From contig NZ_CP063832.1 of assembly GCF_023277925.1 (NCBI RefSeq), positions 1,707,001 through 1,771,000 of the forward strand: 64,000 bases of DNA. Direction: 5' to 3'. A program made the position numbers and the translations under genes. This document shows positions 63,115 to 64,000 of this stretch, piece by piece. The DNA is from Pseudomonas entomophila. Its GTDB lineage: Bacteria; Pseudomonadota; Gammaproteobacteria; Pseudomonadales; Pseudomonadaceae. The notes below the pieces were generated by a model that worked only from the letters and a program-made list of their open reading frames with translations, did not search any database and was not told the DNA's origin. Numbering within the stretch: position 1 is the first letter of the stretch; each line of letters begins with the position of its first letter.

Positions 63115-64000
63115 ATGTCCAGCAAACCTGTGATCGAGCGGCGCTCGATCGACTACATCCCCGAGTCTGAACGCCATGGACGGGTGTACAGCCAATTCAC
63201 CCTGTGGCTGGGAGCCAACCTGCAGATCACCGCGATCGTCACCGGCGCCCTGGCCGTGGTATTGGGCGGCGATGTGTTCTGGTCGCTGATCGGCCTGCTG
63301 ATCGGGCAACTGGCCGGGGGCACGGTGATGGCCCTGCACGCCGCCCAGGGGCCGCGCCTGGGGCTGCCGCAGATGATTTCCAGCCGGGTGCAGTTCGGCG
63401 TCTACGGCGCGGCCATTCCCATGGCCCTGGTGTGCCTGATGTACCTGGGTTTCACCGCCACCGGCACGGTGCTTTCCGGCCAGGCCATCGGCCAGTTGCT
63501 CAGCGTCAGCGATAGCACCGGCATCCTGATCTTCGCCGGGGTGATCGTGCTGGCCACGTTGGCCGGCTACCGGGTGATCCACTGGATCGGGCGCCTGGCC
63601 AGTGTGCTGGGGATCATCGCCTTCATCTACCTGTTCAGCCGCATCCTGATGCTCGCCGACATCGGCCAGTTGCTTGCCAACCGCCATTTCAGCTGGGGCA
63701 GCTTCCTGCTCGCGGTGTCACTGGCGGCGTCCTGGCAAATCGCCTTCGGCCCCTACGTGGCCGACTACTCGCGGTACCTGCCCAGCAGCACGTCGCCGGT
63801 GAAGACCTTCCTCGCCGCCGGCCTGGGCTCGGTGATCGGCGCCCAGGCCTCGATGATCCTCGGCGTGTTCGCCGCCGCCATTGCCGGCGGCCAGTTCTCG
63901 GGACGCGAAGTGGCCTATATCGTCGGCCTGGGCGGTGCCGGTACCACCGCGGCGCTGCTGTATTTCTGCATCGCCTTCGGCAAGGTGACCATCTCCACCC
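63115..64000 (+). CDS. NCS1 nucleobase/hydantoin permease (partial, runs off the window)
   Basis: The first 295 residues of an inner-membrane permease of the NCS1 family are present. The N-terminus IERRSIDYIPESERHG, then FTLWLGANLQITAIVTGAL, MALHAAQGPRLGLPQMISSR and the helix WQIAFGPYVADYSRYLP are typical of cytosine/purine/hydantoin symporters of the CodB type. At least seven helices are seen before the edge. ATG 63115 has GGAG ahead. A single operator-like palindrome suggests control by a nucleobase- or urocanate-sensing repressor. Confidence 0.88.
   Translation, partial: MSSKPVIERRSIDYIPESERHGRVYSQFTLWLGANLQITAIVTGALAVVLGGDVFWSLIGLLIGQLAGGTVMALHAAQGPRLGLPQMISSRVQFGVYGAAIPMALVCLMYLGFTATGTVLSGQAIGQLLSVSDSTGILIFAGVIVLATLAGYRVIHWIGRLASVLGIIAFIYLFSRILMLADIGQLLANRHFSWGSFLLAVSLAASWQIAFGPYVADYSRYLPSSTSPVKTFLAAGLGSVIGAQASMILGVFAAAIAGGQFSGREVAYIVGLGGAGTTAALLYFCIAFGKVTIST

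Overview
The window is high-GC chromosomal DNA from a Pseudomonas of the P. putida type. The evidence is the codon use, the many short inverted REP-type repeats starting GTAGGAGC, a Crc-sequestering sRNA beside mvaB and mgtC, and the gene repertoire. No rRNA, tRNA, CRISPR array or prophage was seen. About 45 protein genes are supported. Two run off the ends: a MobA-like nucleotidyltransferase at the left and an NCS1 permease at the right. Gene identities come from reading motifs and remembered family features; no database search was run.

Left part (1-16.6 kb). The core is an amine-oxidation locus. Genes for quinohemoprotein amine dehydrogenase (alpha, radical-SAM maturase, gamma, beta) run leftwards, and an aldehyde dehydrogenase, probably for phenylacetaldehyde, diverges from them. 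The shared upstream region carries sigma54-like promoter elements and a dyad. An acyl-CoA synthetase lies downstream of the amine dehydrogenase genes. Next come a solute-binding protein, a small lipoprotein, an alpha/beta hydrolase, a LiuR-like regulator with HMG-CoA lyase, the CrcY-like RNA (sigma54 promoter, six A-rich Crc/Hfq motifs), an MgtC-family protein, ccoG and a MocR-type regulator.

Middle part (16.6-39.9 kb). This holds a hybrid sensor kinase, an SDR, a MarR-EmrA-EmrB efflux operon, and a FixLJ-like two-component pair divergent from an acyl-CoA synthetase and acyl-CoA dehydrogenase. It continues with an orphan FecR, an Na+/H+ antiporter, a chemoreceptor with a sigma28-like promoter, a solitary tyrosine recombinase, NnrS, a DUF1345 protein, an aminotransferase, a DUF1652 protein, a VOC protein and a hypothetical.

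Accessory segment (39.9-51.1 kb). An IS110/IS1111-type element sits exactly in the 3' end of a REP. Its boundaries and empty site can be reconstructed, and its non-coding arm contains a 9-nt match to the REP target, as expected for a bridge/seek RNA guide. Beyond an MHS transporter is a giant LRR-NEL E3 ubiquitin ligase-like toxin. A run of nine C lies at its start and puts the best ribosome-binding site and ATG out of frame, so it may be phase-variable. A UvrD-type helicase with local AT-rich patches follows.

Right part (51.1-64 kb). This contains a pirin, a BenR/XylS regulator without ben genes nearby, histidinol-phosphatase, a LuxR-type regulator, a HAD phosphatase, a DUF899 protein, a BASS-type transporter, ampC without ampR, a GST, a strongly folded non-coding region ahead of a 110-residue hypothetical, a truncated hemoglobin, small conserved proteins, YbjQ, an EamA exporter and the NCS1 permease with a TGTATATACA operator.
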